From NCBI RefSeq assembly GCF_000022525.1, contig NC_013009.1, forward strand, positions 248,001 to 312,000: a DNA stretch of 64,000 bases, read 5' to 3'. This stretch comes from Neorickettsia risticii str. Illinois. GTDB taxonomy: Bacteria > Pseudomonadota > Alphaproteobacteria > Rickettsiales > Anaplasmataceae. The position numbers and the translations under genes were made by a program. The notes under the pieces were generated by a model. The model searched no databases, had not been told where the DNA came from, and was given only the letters and a program-made list of their open reading frames with translations. This document shows positions 56,000 through 64,000 of the stretch, one piece after another. Each line of letters starts with the position of its first letter. The first letter of the stretch is position 1.

Positions 56000-56402
56000 A
56001 ATTGTTGATCGTGCAAGGTGCCCAGATCGTACCACATAATTTTTCTCTTCTACATGTTGTTCAAGCACTGTTGCACTTTGTTTGCTGAGTTGTTTCTTCA
56101 AATGTGCTGTCACTCTGAATTATGTCTTAAGAGTACGCAAGCTGGAAATTTAGACCGCTTACTAAGTAATTTTGTTTCAGGTAGGTAGAAAGAAAAATGT
56201 TAAAGCGAGGTTCATTAACTACTATGGATTTTTTTGTCGTTATCTTCGTGTTAGAAACATCTCTCTACTTTCATGTTCCATAGTATGGTAGGGCGGTTAT
56301 TGGGCATATGCAAATGGCTGCTGAGTTTGAGTGATAAGATCGAGGTCTTGCAAATTTGACAGAGGACTTACCTTTTTGTGGTCTATATCAGTATGGATAC
56401 TA

Positions 56403-57179
56403 TCATGTTGGTCGCATGACCTTTGGAAACGCCCTAAGAAAATTCTCCATTAGTTTTGTCGACAATTCCTCGCTTTCGATGCGTCTAAGTTTACTTATGT
56501 ATTTGAGTACGTGCACGACGTGCGAGGGATAGTTTGTTTTGCCTCTTAACGGGACAGGAGAAAGATACGGTGCGTCGGTTTCTATAAGCATTCTATCCAG
56601 GGGTACTTCAACGGCTATTTTTTGTACTTCTGTTGCATTTTTAAATGTTACTATCCCAGAAAATGACACGTACCAAGAATTTCTTATCGCTGCTTCGAAA
56701 AGTTCTCTGGATGAGGCGAAACTATGGAGGATTACTGATGTTCTACTGTTGCTCAACTCAGTTTCCAGTATACGTGCTGTATCAGTTTCAGCATTTCTCG
56801 AATGCACTACTAGTGGCAAGTTTGATTCCAATGCCGCTCTTATATGCTCTCTAAACGATTCCTGTTGAGCTTTCTTTGCAGTGTACTCGTAATGGTAATC
56901 TAATCCTGTTTCGCCTATGCTTATCACCTTTTCGTGTGTTGCCAATGATATGAGTGTTTCTTTTAGAGATTCACATTGTGCGACGTGATTTGGGTGTACG
57001 CCTACGGAGCAGTAGACATTGGAGAATTGCTCGGAAAGTGAAAGCAGATCTTCAACCTCGCTTAACTTGGTCGCGATATTATTTAAGATTCCTACACCGT
57101 TTCTTTTTGCTTCTTCCACAATATCTTTTATTGCTTCTTTTTTGTAGAAAAGAAGATGACAATGCGAATCAAAAATCAT
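56403..57179 (-). CDS. tatD: TatD-family metal-dependent DNase
   Basis: Metal-dependent hydrolase of the amidohydrolase fold with DNase activity in known members. About 258 residues: IFDSHCHLLF (His-x-His), IGETGLDYHYEY, VVHSRNAE, VILHSF, and IETDAPYLSPVPLRG with the last Asp. The ATG before Ile-Phe-Asp-Ser is chosen; a TTG ten codons earlier is possible. The usual metG partner is not here. secB is upstream on the same strand after about 270 bases holding no convincing gene. Confidence 0.92.
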   Translation of the reverse strand: MIFDSHCHLLFYKKEAIKDIVEEAKRNGVGILNNIATKLSEVEDLLSLSEQFSNVYCSVGVHPNHVAQCESLKETLISLATHEKVISIGETGLDYHYEYTAKKAQQESFREHIRAALESNLPLVVHSRNAETDTARILETELSNSRTSVILHSFASSRELFEAAIRNSWYVSFSGIVTFKNATEVQKIAVEVPLDRMLIETDAPYLSPVPLRGKTNYPSHVVHVLKYISKLRRIESEELSTKLMENFLRAFPKVMRPT

Positions 57180-57451
57180 TTGGCAATCTGATTTAGGAAA
57201 TGGATCCAAAAATTTTAGGCATCACGACAGGAAGAGTAGAGACGCGGGCAGGAGAAGATACATAGGCAAAACCATCCACAAAATGCACAGCAAACCGGAT
57301 TGTGAACAAGGTAGAAGATGTAGAAAGAAAGCAACAACGAGCAACGGATACTATCTCATAACACACCGCGGGGCGAATCTGCACCCAACACAACTGAAAC
57401 AAGGTAACATATCAGAAATATGCGGAAGCAGAACGCAAACTCGGAAAACAA

Positions 57452-57949
57452 TTAATCTCTTTGACTCTCAGCGTACTTTTGAGCAAAATTTATAGGTGCA
57501 AGCATCAAAGGTGGAAAACCTGCATCAGTTGTTGCCGTGGCTATAATTCTCCTTGCAAACGGAAAGAGCAACGTAGGTGCTTCGACAAGTAGTGTCTGCC
57601 TCAGTTGTTCCTGAGTGAGATTCTTTATCGTAAAGACACCGCAGTACTTCAACTTACAAACGAACGCAACCCGTGTTTCATCTGGAGAGTCTTTATCTTT
57701 TATGCGTGCTTCAGTTTTTAAATCAAGAACCACTTCATATATACTGTTCCTCTCATCTATTGCTCTGCTGTCTATATTGCACTGCACATCCACTTCCGGA
57801 GGATTTTTCATGATGCTAAACACCTCCGGAGAGTTAGGCGTGTCTAGAGCTATTGACTTCATGAATTGACCTTCAGGTCGTGCCAATGGGAGGTTTTCTT
57901 CGTTTTCGGATTGTACTTCATCATTGGTGATTTCGTCTTTGTTGGGCAT
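57452..57949 (-). CDS. secB: Protein-export chaperone SecB
   Basis: Tetrameric chaperone that brings unfolded precursors to SecA. The 165 residues include PEGQFMKSIALDTPNSPEVF, the central KLKYCGVFTIKN strand, and TLLFPFARRIIATATTDAGFPPLMLAPINF. An acidic N-terminal tail (residues 1-22) is longer than usual. It stands back to back with the timA-like gene, an order conserved in Alphaproteobacteria. Confidence 0.95.
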   Translation of the reverse strand: MPNKDEITNDEVQSENEENLPLARPEGQFMKSIALDTPNSPEVFSIMKNPPEVDVQCNIDSRAIDERNSIYEVVLDLKTEARIKDKDSPDETRVAFVCKLKYCGVFTIKNLTQEQLRQTLLVEAPTLLFPFARRIIATATTDAGFPPLMLAPINFAQKYAESQRD

Positions 57950-58074
57950 TTTTGTATTCTTTACAAATATAAGCGATACTGTAGATGTAGCTTAGAGTAA
58001 GTGTGGCGTTTTGTCCACCTTTCCATTTTTTGGGTTAGTAGTGCTATTTTTCAGGTGACTGTTTTTGCTGGTTT

Positions 58075-58701
58075 ATGGAGTTAGTATTATACGCGATATT
58101 AGTTTTTTTTATCTTTAACAGGCTTTATGCGTCTTTTGGTAGGGTATCTGTTGAACGCGAGCTGGGTTTTAAGGCTGCGGAAGTAAAAGAAATTCTTGAA
58201 AAGAAGGTCAGGGCCATTGATCAATTTACTTACGTTGCTCCAAGTGATCTTCAAGAGATCGTGTCTGCGAAAAAAGAGATTGAATCTTTATGGAAACAGG
58301 ATTTTTCGACAGATCGGTTTATGGAAGGTGCTGAGCGCGCTTTTGAAATGTTCACCAAGGCTTTTACCGATTGCGATCTAAAGGTTTTATCAAAGTTGCT
58401 TTCCAAGAAAGCCTTTAGTGTTGTCTCGGAGAAAGTAGCACAGCGCAAGATCCGAGGTAATACTCTTGAAAGAACTTTGGTTGCTTTGCGGTCGAAGAAT
58501 TTGATTAAGCTTGACGTAATAAAAGGTGTTTTGTATGCGACCGTACGGTTCGTTTCCGAGCAGATTAATGTTGTACGCGATGATGCTGGTCGCATACTGT
58601 CTGGGGACCACGACACAATAGAAGTGATAGAGGATAAATGGGTATTTGAAAGGTCGTTAAGGTCGCCCAATAATAGCTGGGTCGTATGCGAGTTTTCCTA
58701 G
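58075..58701 (+). CDS. timA: Tim44-like domain protein (TimA)
   Basis: 208 residues: an N-terminal membrane helix (1-15), a charged helical linker, and the Tim44-like domain (~85-207) with GAERAFEMFTKAFTDCDLKVLSKLLSKKAF, HDTIEVIEDKWVFER and a SWVVCEF end. The mitochondrial relative helps import through TIM23. The bacterial form is membrane-bound and opposite secB, suggesting a link to export, but its job is not established. Confidence 0.9.
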   Translation: MELVLYAILVFFIFNRLYASFGRVSVERELGFKAAEVKEILEKKVRAIDQFTYVAPSDLQEIVSAKKEIESLWKQDFSTDRFMEGAERAFEMFTKAFTDCDLKVLSKLLSKKAFSVVSEKVAQRKIRGNTLERTLVALRSKNLIKLDVIKGVLYATVRFVSEQINVVRDDAGRILSGDHDTIEVIEDKWVFERSLRSPNNSWVVCEFS

Positions 58702-58932
58702 ATCATAATCAGGTTATTCATTCGTTTTGCTACTAGGGTGTTTTGGCTTGATTTTCGTTTGGTAGTCTGATCTGCTCTGTTTCTGCGGTGACTTTTTTGT
58801 TGCAGGAAAGGAGAGGGTGCTTGTTGCATACAATTTTATCGTTTGTGCGTCTTGGGTGTTTTACAAGGAGGAATCAACTTGTTGAAGTTAACTTTCTTTT
58901 ACAAAGTTTAAAGACGCGTTCCTCTCTTGAAG

Positions 58933-59721
58933 CTAGTTCATTTCTGCCATACAAGAAAGCTTGCAGAGTTGCTCGGGGTTAAGTTCCTCTATTCTCATTG
59001 TGGGACTGGCTCCTGCGTGCGCTAATGCAAAATGTAGTGCTTCAGAGTCTTTGAAAACTCTTGATAGGCTTTTTTTGATCATTTTTCTTCGCTGAGAAAA
59101 ACCTTCTGTCAGGATCTTTTCTAAAACAGGTTTGTTTCTTGGCCATTTCTTTTCTAGCGGTGTAAGCTTCAGAACGGTAGATGTTACTTTTGGTGGTGGC
59201 GTGAAAACTTCTGGTGCAAGTGTAAATTGTGACTCCACTTTACATTCTAGCTGCACTAGAACAGATAAAGTGCCATAGCTTTTGCTTTTAGGCTGTGCAC
59301 AAATACGGTCTGCCACTTCTTTTTGGAACATTAGCACCATTTCTCGAATGTGCTCTAGCTCGTTCATCCATCCCAGCAAAAGATGCGTAGCAATGTTGTA
59401 TGGCAAATTTGCAATTATTGTGACCTTTTCTTGTTTGTACAAACTGCTTAGTCGAATGAGTAAAGCGTCACCTATGGTGTATTTGTAATTTTGATATTGT
59501 GCCATGAGGGAAGACAGTGATTCTGAAAATCTTTTATCTTTCTCGACTGACATAAGCGAAGCTGGTTCTCTCAGAAGTATGGCGGCAGACAATGTGCCTG
59601 ATCCAGCACCTATTTCGAAAATGTGTTTGCCCTTTACTGATGTTACTGTGTCGATTATTTTGTCAAGCACTTCCCTGTCGTAGATAAAGTGTTGTCCAAG
59701 TAGTTTGTTATATCGTTGCAC
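58933..59721 (-). CDS. rsmA: 16S rRNA dimethyladenosine transferase RsmA (KsgA)
   Basis: Methylates two adjacent adenines near the 3' end of 16S rRNA. The 262 residues have the LLGQHFIYDREVLDKI opening, SAM motif EIGAGSGTLSAAIL, NLPYNIAT (catalytic IV), VLMFQKEVADRICA, and a C-terminal helical domain (FSQRRKMIKKSL). About 230 bases between it and timA contain no recognised gene. Confidence 0.96.
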   Translation of the reverse strand: MQRYNKLLGQHFIYDREVLDKIIDTVTSVKGKHIFEIGAGSGTLSAAILLREPASLMSVEKDKRFSESLSSLMAQYQNYKYTIGDALLIRLSSLYKQEKVTIIANLPYNIATHLLLGWMNELEHIREMVLMFQKEVADRICAQPKSKSYGTLSVLVQLECKVESQFTLAPEVFTPPPKVTSTVLKLTPLEKKWPRNKPVLEKILTEGFSQRRKMIKKSLSRVFKDSEALHFALAHAGASPTMRIEELNPEQLCKLSCMAEMN

Positions 59722-60021
59722 CTTTTACTTTTTCTGATGAATAAGTTCGTCATTCAAATATAGCCCTAGTACTTTGTCCGAAGCAAAACCCGATTCCTGT
59801 TTGCTTACCCATTTATTTTGCACAAATTTACTTCCTACTTGTCGTATAACTTGATGTGTAACTTCAACTTTTTTGGGATAGGTCAGGCATCATTTTCGGA
59901 TAAATATGCAATTCTATTAAAGATGCAACTTAACACTTGCAAATTTTTATATAAATCATTCTAGTTTGAGGATTTATATTATTTTCTGCTATTATCTTGC
60001 AGTCGATTATGCCAGACTACA
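59722..60021. other. Divergent gap between rsmA and the sensor operon
   Basis: About 300 bases, AT-rich in its last third, holding the promoter listed separately. An ATG at 60009 opens a 36-codon frame that overlaps the sensor gene in another frame and may be chance. No other element recognised. Confidence 0.4.
59966..59995 (+). promoter_or_regulatory. Promoter of the sensor-CckA operon
   Basis: TTGAGG (59966-59971), an 18-base spacer ending in TG-C, and TATTAT (59990-59995), giving an extended -10. Transcription would begin near 60002, about 20 bases before the TTG taken as the start of the first gene. Confidence 0.45.
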
Positions 60022-61146
60022 TTGCAAATACCATCTTTTTCACTGTACAGCGGCCTCTACTTAATTCTAAGCATTGTTTTTTGTGTTGTAATCTTTTCTT
60101 TATCACGCGAGGCAGTTGAAGCGTCCAGGGTACAGGTTGTTATGGATGGGTACGCAGCAAAAATGGAAGCTCTTGTCAATCAATCCACAGAGTGGGCGTA
60201 TCAAAAAATCACAGACCTTTGCAATAGAATAATTAATACTGAATTGGTGGAAAGGGAAATTGCAGATTTCAATCAAAAGAATGAGAAGATATATGCCTAC
60301 TGGTTCAAAGATGATGACGCGGAAAAGGTGACCGATCAAGTTGGAAGTAATTTGTTTCCCGCCGTTTCAATAGGTAGATCGCTGCTCCAAAGAGATTTTG
60401 CTTCTTCGAGGGGGGAACCAGTGTTGCCGATCACAGTCGTTGTTAAAAGCCCTAAAAATACTGGGCGGTTGCTGTTTTACTTATCACTTAATGATCTGTT
60501 TGCAGCAATGGAAGATTTAGTGAGAGGAGATCCATACATGCAAATAGCCATCTTAAAGGAAAATAATGAAGTATTACTTTCTGTTAATCTTGATAGGAAG
60601 GTTGAGTTTTACGATTTAAAAAATAAAAGATTTTCTAGTTTTCTCAATCTAATAAAAGGAAAATATTCGTATGGGTTTATAAGAGCGAACGAGGTGGCTC
60701 CGATTAAAATATGCTATTTTTATAGGGGTGATGTAAACATGTTCTCGATCATAAATTTTGTCGATTTTGCCCTTTTATTTTTTGCTTGGTTATGCCTCTC
60801 GTTCTGCTGTTGCGTTTTTGTTTGGAAGGAGACCTCAAAATTATTGAATAGCGTCGCAGGCAAAGGTGCGGTATACCATTTCTATATACGTGAATTCTGT
60901 GAAGTGTATGCTGGGATAAATTTTCTTTCAGGAGAAGTGGAAAGAAATAAGAGTAAAGTAGTCCAGTTTACGAGTGAAAACAATAAGTTGAAAGAGTTAA
61001 ACAACATCTATGCTTTTGAAAGGGCGAATATGAATGCAACCATAGACGAGTTAGCAGCGGAAAAGGAGATTTTGCTTATAGATAAGATGGTATCAGAGGA
61101 GAAAATAGATTATCTAAAGCGAAAAGTGAAGGAAAATGAAAAGTAG
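60022..61146 (+). CDS. Two-helix membrane sensor-like protein with C-terminal coiled coil
   Basis: Not recognised as a named family. The 374 residues have TM1 at ~9-27, a ~210-residue periplasmic part (28-240) that could be a CACHE-like sensor, TM2 at ~241-268 (unusually Cys-rich), and a cytoplasmic region ending in a long predicted coiled coil (~300-374). No kinase, HAMP or GGDEF domain follows, so it ends where a kinase would begin. The start is TTG; no in-frame ATG precedes TM1. Its 3' end overlaps the CckA-like gene by 11 bases, so the two are coupled. I infer that it is a sensory partner for that kinase. Confidence 0.75.
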   Translation: MQIPSFSLYSGLYLILSIVFCVVIFSLSREAVEASRVQVVMDGYAAKMEALVNQSTEWAYQKITDLCNRIINTELVEREIADFNQKNEKIYAYWFKDDDAEKVTDQVGSNLFPAVSIGRSLLQRDFASSRGEPVLPITVVVKSPKNTGRLLFYLSLNDLFAAMEDLVRGDPYMQIAILKENNEVLLSVNLDRKVEFYDLKNKRFSSFLNLIKGKYSYGFIRANEVAPIKICYFYRGDVNMFSIINFVDFALLFFAWLCLSFCCCVFVWKETSKLLNSVAGKGAVYHFYIREFCEVYAGINFLSGEVERNKSKVVQFTSENNKLKELNNIYAFERANMNATIDELAAEKEILLIDKMVSEEKIDYLKRKVKENEK

Positions 61147-63373
61147 ATACACAGATGGTATCAAAAAGAACAAGCTGAACTTTGTTATCAGGTATCCGAG
61201 AAGATTTTTCTTAGTTTTCATTTTAATGTTACTGCAGTTTCTATGCGGTGCTCCAATTGTTTTGGAATTCAATTCGATAGATCTGTTAGGCGTTTACGAA
61301 ATTAAAGGACTTTTCTACGCATTTGGGATTATCATATTTTTTCTCCTCACCTACAACTTAAAAAAGCTTCACTTAGTACTTGCAGCAGCGGAATTTCAAA
61401 ATATGTTCTACTCGAATGCTGCAAAGGCACTGACAGAATTTTACTTGATCATCACCAATAATGGCGAGGTAGTATACAGGGATGAGAGAACGAAGGTGAA
61501 AAATCTTCAATCTCTTTTAGGAGAGAAGTACGAAAAGTTTATTTCTGATATCAGGGAAGGGGTGTTGTATCACCGTTTTTCTTGCGATGGGCAGGTGATA
61601 GAAATTATTCCAATGATTCGTCCAAAGGGGTATTTCATTGTTGCGGCTAGGAGAGTTGGTGAAAGAGAAATTTACGATGTACTTCTGCGAGAGGCAGGGG
61701 TTTCCTTATACAGCGTCAAAGGTGATTCATTACAATACAGGGGTGCTCGCTATTTCGAAGAGGTAAGTTATAAAAAAACTTTTCTTGAGGATGAGCTTTA
61801 CAGACTAACGGAAGTTTTTTTAACAGAACAAAACCGTAAAGGCCTCTTCCTGCAAAACTACAGAAGGTGTCTCAATGACACACATTATGGAGTGTTAGTA
61901 CCAAAGTTGAAAGAAATTAGAGAGCTAGCGGACAATGCATCCATTGGGATTGTTTTGATGAGCAATGATTTAGAGATAATTAGCGCGAATGATGCTTTTT
62001 TTGACATATTCGAGAAGGGAGACCAGATAAAGCAGTTTCTTCGTGATAAATTGAGTGATTTAAAGCGTGGAGATGGGCCGTCTATATTTAACTTCTCCAC
62101 GGAGAGCGGTGATAGTGCACGACTTTACCTTTCAAATTATGGTATCCTTAATGCAGGTTTTCTTGTTGATCTAAGCGAGTTAAGTGACTTGCAGAAAAAA
62201 TTTCAGCATTCTCAGAAGATAGTTTCTTTAGGTGAGTTAAGTGGTGGCATAGCTCACGACTTTAATAACATTCTTACCGCGATAATGGGCTTTGCAGAGA
62301 TTCTACTTGAAGACGTTCGACTAGAAAGTAAGCACTACTATAACATTGCTCAGATAAGGTATAGCGCAAAAAAAGGTAGAGACTTGGTAAAGAAAATTTT
62401 GGCTTTTTCTCGAAAACAAACTCTGCATCCCGAGGTTCTGAGTATGGCAGAAGTTGTGAAAAGTATGAGGCAGTTTGTAGAAAGGCTCGTTCCAGAAAAT
62501 ATCAAGCTGACTTTTGTCATTAGGTCAGGTCTGAAAAATGTAAGAGTCGACAGGACAGAGATAGAGCAAAGTCTTATCAATTTAATAGTCAATGCACGTG
62601 ATGCAATAGAAGCGTGTGGGGAAATCACTGTTGAAATTGCAGAAACTTTCGTAAACAAAAAATATGTTGTTCTTATTGGTACTCAAAATGAGGAGGTTGT
62701 TTTAAAAGGAGAGTACATAAGCCTCACAGTTCGTGATAACGGTTGTGGAATGAACAAAGAGATACTATCCAAAATTTTTGATCCTTTCTTTTCAACAAAA
62801 AGTGTAGACAAGGGAACAGGTTTAGGTCTCTCTACTGTTTATGGCATAATGAAACAGATGAAGGGTTACATAAATGTCGAGAGCACCGAAGGCCAGGGTT
62901 CCGTTTTTACACTTTTGATACCAGTTTCCTATGAAGATATCAGTAACGATGCAAAAAAGGTTGATGAAGATTTAGTTCCTTCAGAGAAAAGCAAAGGTGC
63001 AAAGATACTGCTAGTTGAAGATGAAAAAATTGTCAGGAATTTTTTAGTGAAAGCTTTAACTCGACAGGGTTTTAGTGTCGTCGAGTACGAAAGTAGTAAG
63101 TCAGCTCTTGAAAAATTTGAAGAAGAAAAAGATACGGCTGTCCTACTAATTACAGATGTCGTAATGCCAGGTATGGATGGTCCGGAAATGGTCAAGGAGA
63201 TGAGAAAGCAGAAAGCGGATCTCAAAGTTCTTTTCATGTCTGGTTACACACGTGACAAGTTACATCTAGACAGTAAGAATCGTGATGAAATTTTTATAGC
63301 AAAGCCTTTTGGGATTAATGAGTTAATTTCTAAGGTCATAAGCCTAACTGAAGATAGGGGTCAGAGTGCATGA
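61136..63373 (+). CDS. cckA: CckA-like hybrid sensor histidine kinase
   Basis: Membrane kinase that in Caulobacter, via ChpT, controls CtrA. The 745 residues show two TMs (~24-41 and ~57-77), two PAS-like stretches (~95-170, ~255-345), a HisKA box with His374 ([20 protein letters not shown]), a HATPase domain (N-box [35 protein letters not shown]), and a receiver domain with Asp674 ([20 protein letters not shown]). The GGIAHDFNN box and terminal receiver are the CckA pattern. ChpT and CtrA are not in the window. The gene overlaps proS by four bases (ATGA). Confidence 0.88.
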   Translation: MKSRYTDGIKKNKLNFVIRYPRRFFLVFILMLLQFLCGAPIVLEFNSIDLLGVYEIKGLFYAFGIIIFFLLTYNLKKLHLVLAAAEFQNMFYSNAAKALTEFYLIITNNGEVVYRDERTKVKNLQSLLGEKYEKFISDIREGVLYHRFSCDGQVIEIIPMIRPKGYFIVAARRVGEREIYDVLLREAGVSLYSVKGDSLQYRGARYFEEVSYKKTFLEDELYRLTEVFLTEQNRKGLFLQNYRRCLNDTHYGVLVPKLKEIRELADNASIGIVLMSNDLEIISANDAFFDIFEKGDQIKQFLRDKLSDLKRGDGPSIFNFSTESGDSARLYLSNYGILNAGFLVDLSELSDLQKKFQHSQKIVSLGELSGGIAHDFNNILTAIMGFAEILLEDVRLESKHYYNIAQIRYSAKKGRDLVKKILAFSRKQTLHPEVLSMAEVVKSMRQFVERLVPENIKLTFVIRSGLKNVRVDRTEIEQSLINLIVNARDAIEACGEITVEIAETFVNKKYVVLIGTQNEEVVLKGEYISLTVRDNGCGMNKEILSKIFDPFFSTKSVDKGTGLGLSTVYGIMKQMKGYINVESTEGQGSVFTLLIPVSYEDISNDAKKVDEDLVPSEKSKGAKILLVEDEKIVRNFLVKALTRQGFSVVEYESSKSALEKFEEEKDTAVLLITDVVMPGMDGPEMVKEMRKQKADLKVLFMSGYTRDKLHLDSKNRDEIFIAKPFGINELISKVISLTEDRGQSA

Positions 63374-64000
63374 AAAATAAAGCAAGAGTATCCGAGTACT
63401 ATTTACCCCTTATGAAAAATGTGTCGGGTGAGGTTAAGTTGCGCTCGCACAAATATTCATTGCGTGCTGGGCTTGTAAAGCAGTGTGGGGCTGGTCTATA
63501 TAGTTGGCTGCCTTTGGGTCTCAAGGTGCTAAAAAATATCGAAAGTATAATCAGGCAAGAGCTTGATTCTATGGGAATGCATGAGATGCTAATGCCCTGC
63601 ATTCAATTGGCTAAGCTCTGGGAGGAATCAGGAAGGTATTCGGACTATGGTAGAGAGCTGTTGAAGTTTAAGGATAGACATGACAACGAGCTTCTGTTTG
63701 GTCCGACAAACGAAGAAGTCATTACAGCAATAGTTAGAGATGATCTTGCGAGCTATAAGCAGTTGCCTAAGATTCTTTACCACATTCAGTGGAAGTTTAG
63801 GGATGAAATTAGGCCAAGATTTGGCCTCATGCGTGCTCGTGAGTTTCTCATGAAGGATGCCTACAGTTTTGATGTAGATCAGCAATCTGCTAGAATTTCT
63901 TATAACAAAGTCTATCAGTCCTATTTGCGTATTTTTAAGCGACTTGGGCTCAATCCAATCCCTTGTAGAGCAAATGCTGGAGTTATAGGCGGCAGTCTGA
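63370..64000 (+). CDS. proS: Prolyl-tRNA synthetase, N-terminal part
   Basis: Class II synthetase for tRNA-Pro, cut by the right edge after 210 codons. Seen: the N-terminal [30 protein letters not shown], motif 1 region, motif 2 [25 protein letters not shown], and [10 protein letters not shown]. This matches the short alphaproteobacterial ProS type; whether the editing domain is absent cannot be seen. The ATG overlaps the kinase stop by four bases. Confidence 0.95.
   Translation, partial: MKNKARVSEYYLPLMKNVSGEVKLRSHKYSLRAGLVKQCGAGLYSWLPLGLKVLKNIESIIRQELDSMGMHEMLMPCIQLAKLWEESGRYSDYGRELLKFKDRHDNELLFGPTNEEVITAIVRDDLASYKQLPKILYHIQWKFRDEIRPRFGLMRAREFLMKDAYSFDVDQQSARISYNKVYQSYLRIFKRLGLNPIPCRANAGVIGGSL

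Noticed and set aside
57193-57495. Frames on both strands between tatD and secB
   Set aside because: Short, overlapping each other and the neighbouring genes, without start signals or recognised motifs.
60009-60119. ATG frame as true start of the sensor gene with a frameshift
   Set aside because: No homopolymer or motif supports a shift; the TTG start with promoter 20 bases upstream explains the gene.
1-64000. CRISPR arrays, insertion sequences, prophage, long tandem repeats
   Set aside because: None seen; gene content is housekeeping throughout with no transposase or phage genes.

Overview
The window looks like a chromosomal segment of a reduced, AT-rich alphaproteobacterium of the Anaplasmataceae, most likely a Neorickettsia. 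The basis is the combination of an Rrf2-cysteine desulfurase fusion heading a complete ISC iron-sulfur operon, a CckA-type hybrid kinase, Coq7/COQ10-like proteins, the secB/timA pair, short intergenic spaces and the absence of insertion sequences, prophage or CRISPR. The assignment rests on recognised protein families and gene order, not on a database search, and I do not assign a species.

Layout. 1-3.6 kb: the end of rplQ, then a minus-strand run (MerR regulator, pgpA, infC, thrS, tRNA-Lys). 3.7-11 kb: a minus-strand ISC operon read as iscR-desulfurase fusion, iscS, iscU, iscA, hscB (frameshifted), hscA, fdx, then an anchored protein of unknown function. 11.3-14.2 kb (plus): Fe3+-type ABC permease, rplY, pth. 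14.2-25.7 kb (minus): gshA, coaE, nadK, grx, a small HIG1-like membrane protein, rpoD, clpA with a very diverged clpS, lolD, comEC. 25.8-30 kb (plus): ygfZ, yajC, pdxJ, rpmB, lipA and a COQ10/RatA-like gene. 30-32.3 kb: ppsR, tRNA-Arg and a CBS/CorC (TlyC-like) gene. 32.3-40.5 kb (plus): an unrecognised 491-residue protein with a cluster of tyrosine motifs, fdxA, a Gly/Phe-repeat protein, cysS, an untranslated-looking pyrimidine-rich region, mutS, rpe. 40.6-42.6 kb (minus): map, coq7, dsbB. 43-46 kb (plus): rpoH, ftsZ, hpf. 46.3-53.2 kb (minus): tyrS, bfr, lon, a TMP-synthase-like gene, hemJ, glnA. 53.4-59.7 kb: nrdR, a frameshifted uvrD-type helicase, tatD, secB, timA, rsmA. 60-64 kb (plus): a membrane sensor protein overlapping a CckA-like hybrid kinase, which overlaps proS (cut by the window end).

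Functionally the window is dominated by iron-sulfur and redox work: ISC assembly, YgfZ, two ferredoxins, LipA, bacterioferritin, an iron permease, glutaredoxin, GshA and HemJ. Around this are core translation and proteostasis genes (ClpA, Lon, RpoD, RpoH) and cell-cycle genes (CckA, FtsZ).

The least expected signals are: (1) two core genes, hscB and a uvrD-type helicase, each broken by one extra A in an A9 or A10 tract while coaE carries an intact A10 tract, which suggests frame restoration by slippage or real decay; (2) the 491-residue protein with three closely spaced Tyr-Asp motifs, a candidate secreted effector; (3) a two-gene membrane sensor plus CckA unit; and (4) a promoter-driven, self-complementary pyrimidine-rich stretch between cysS and mutS.
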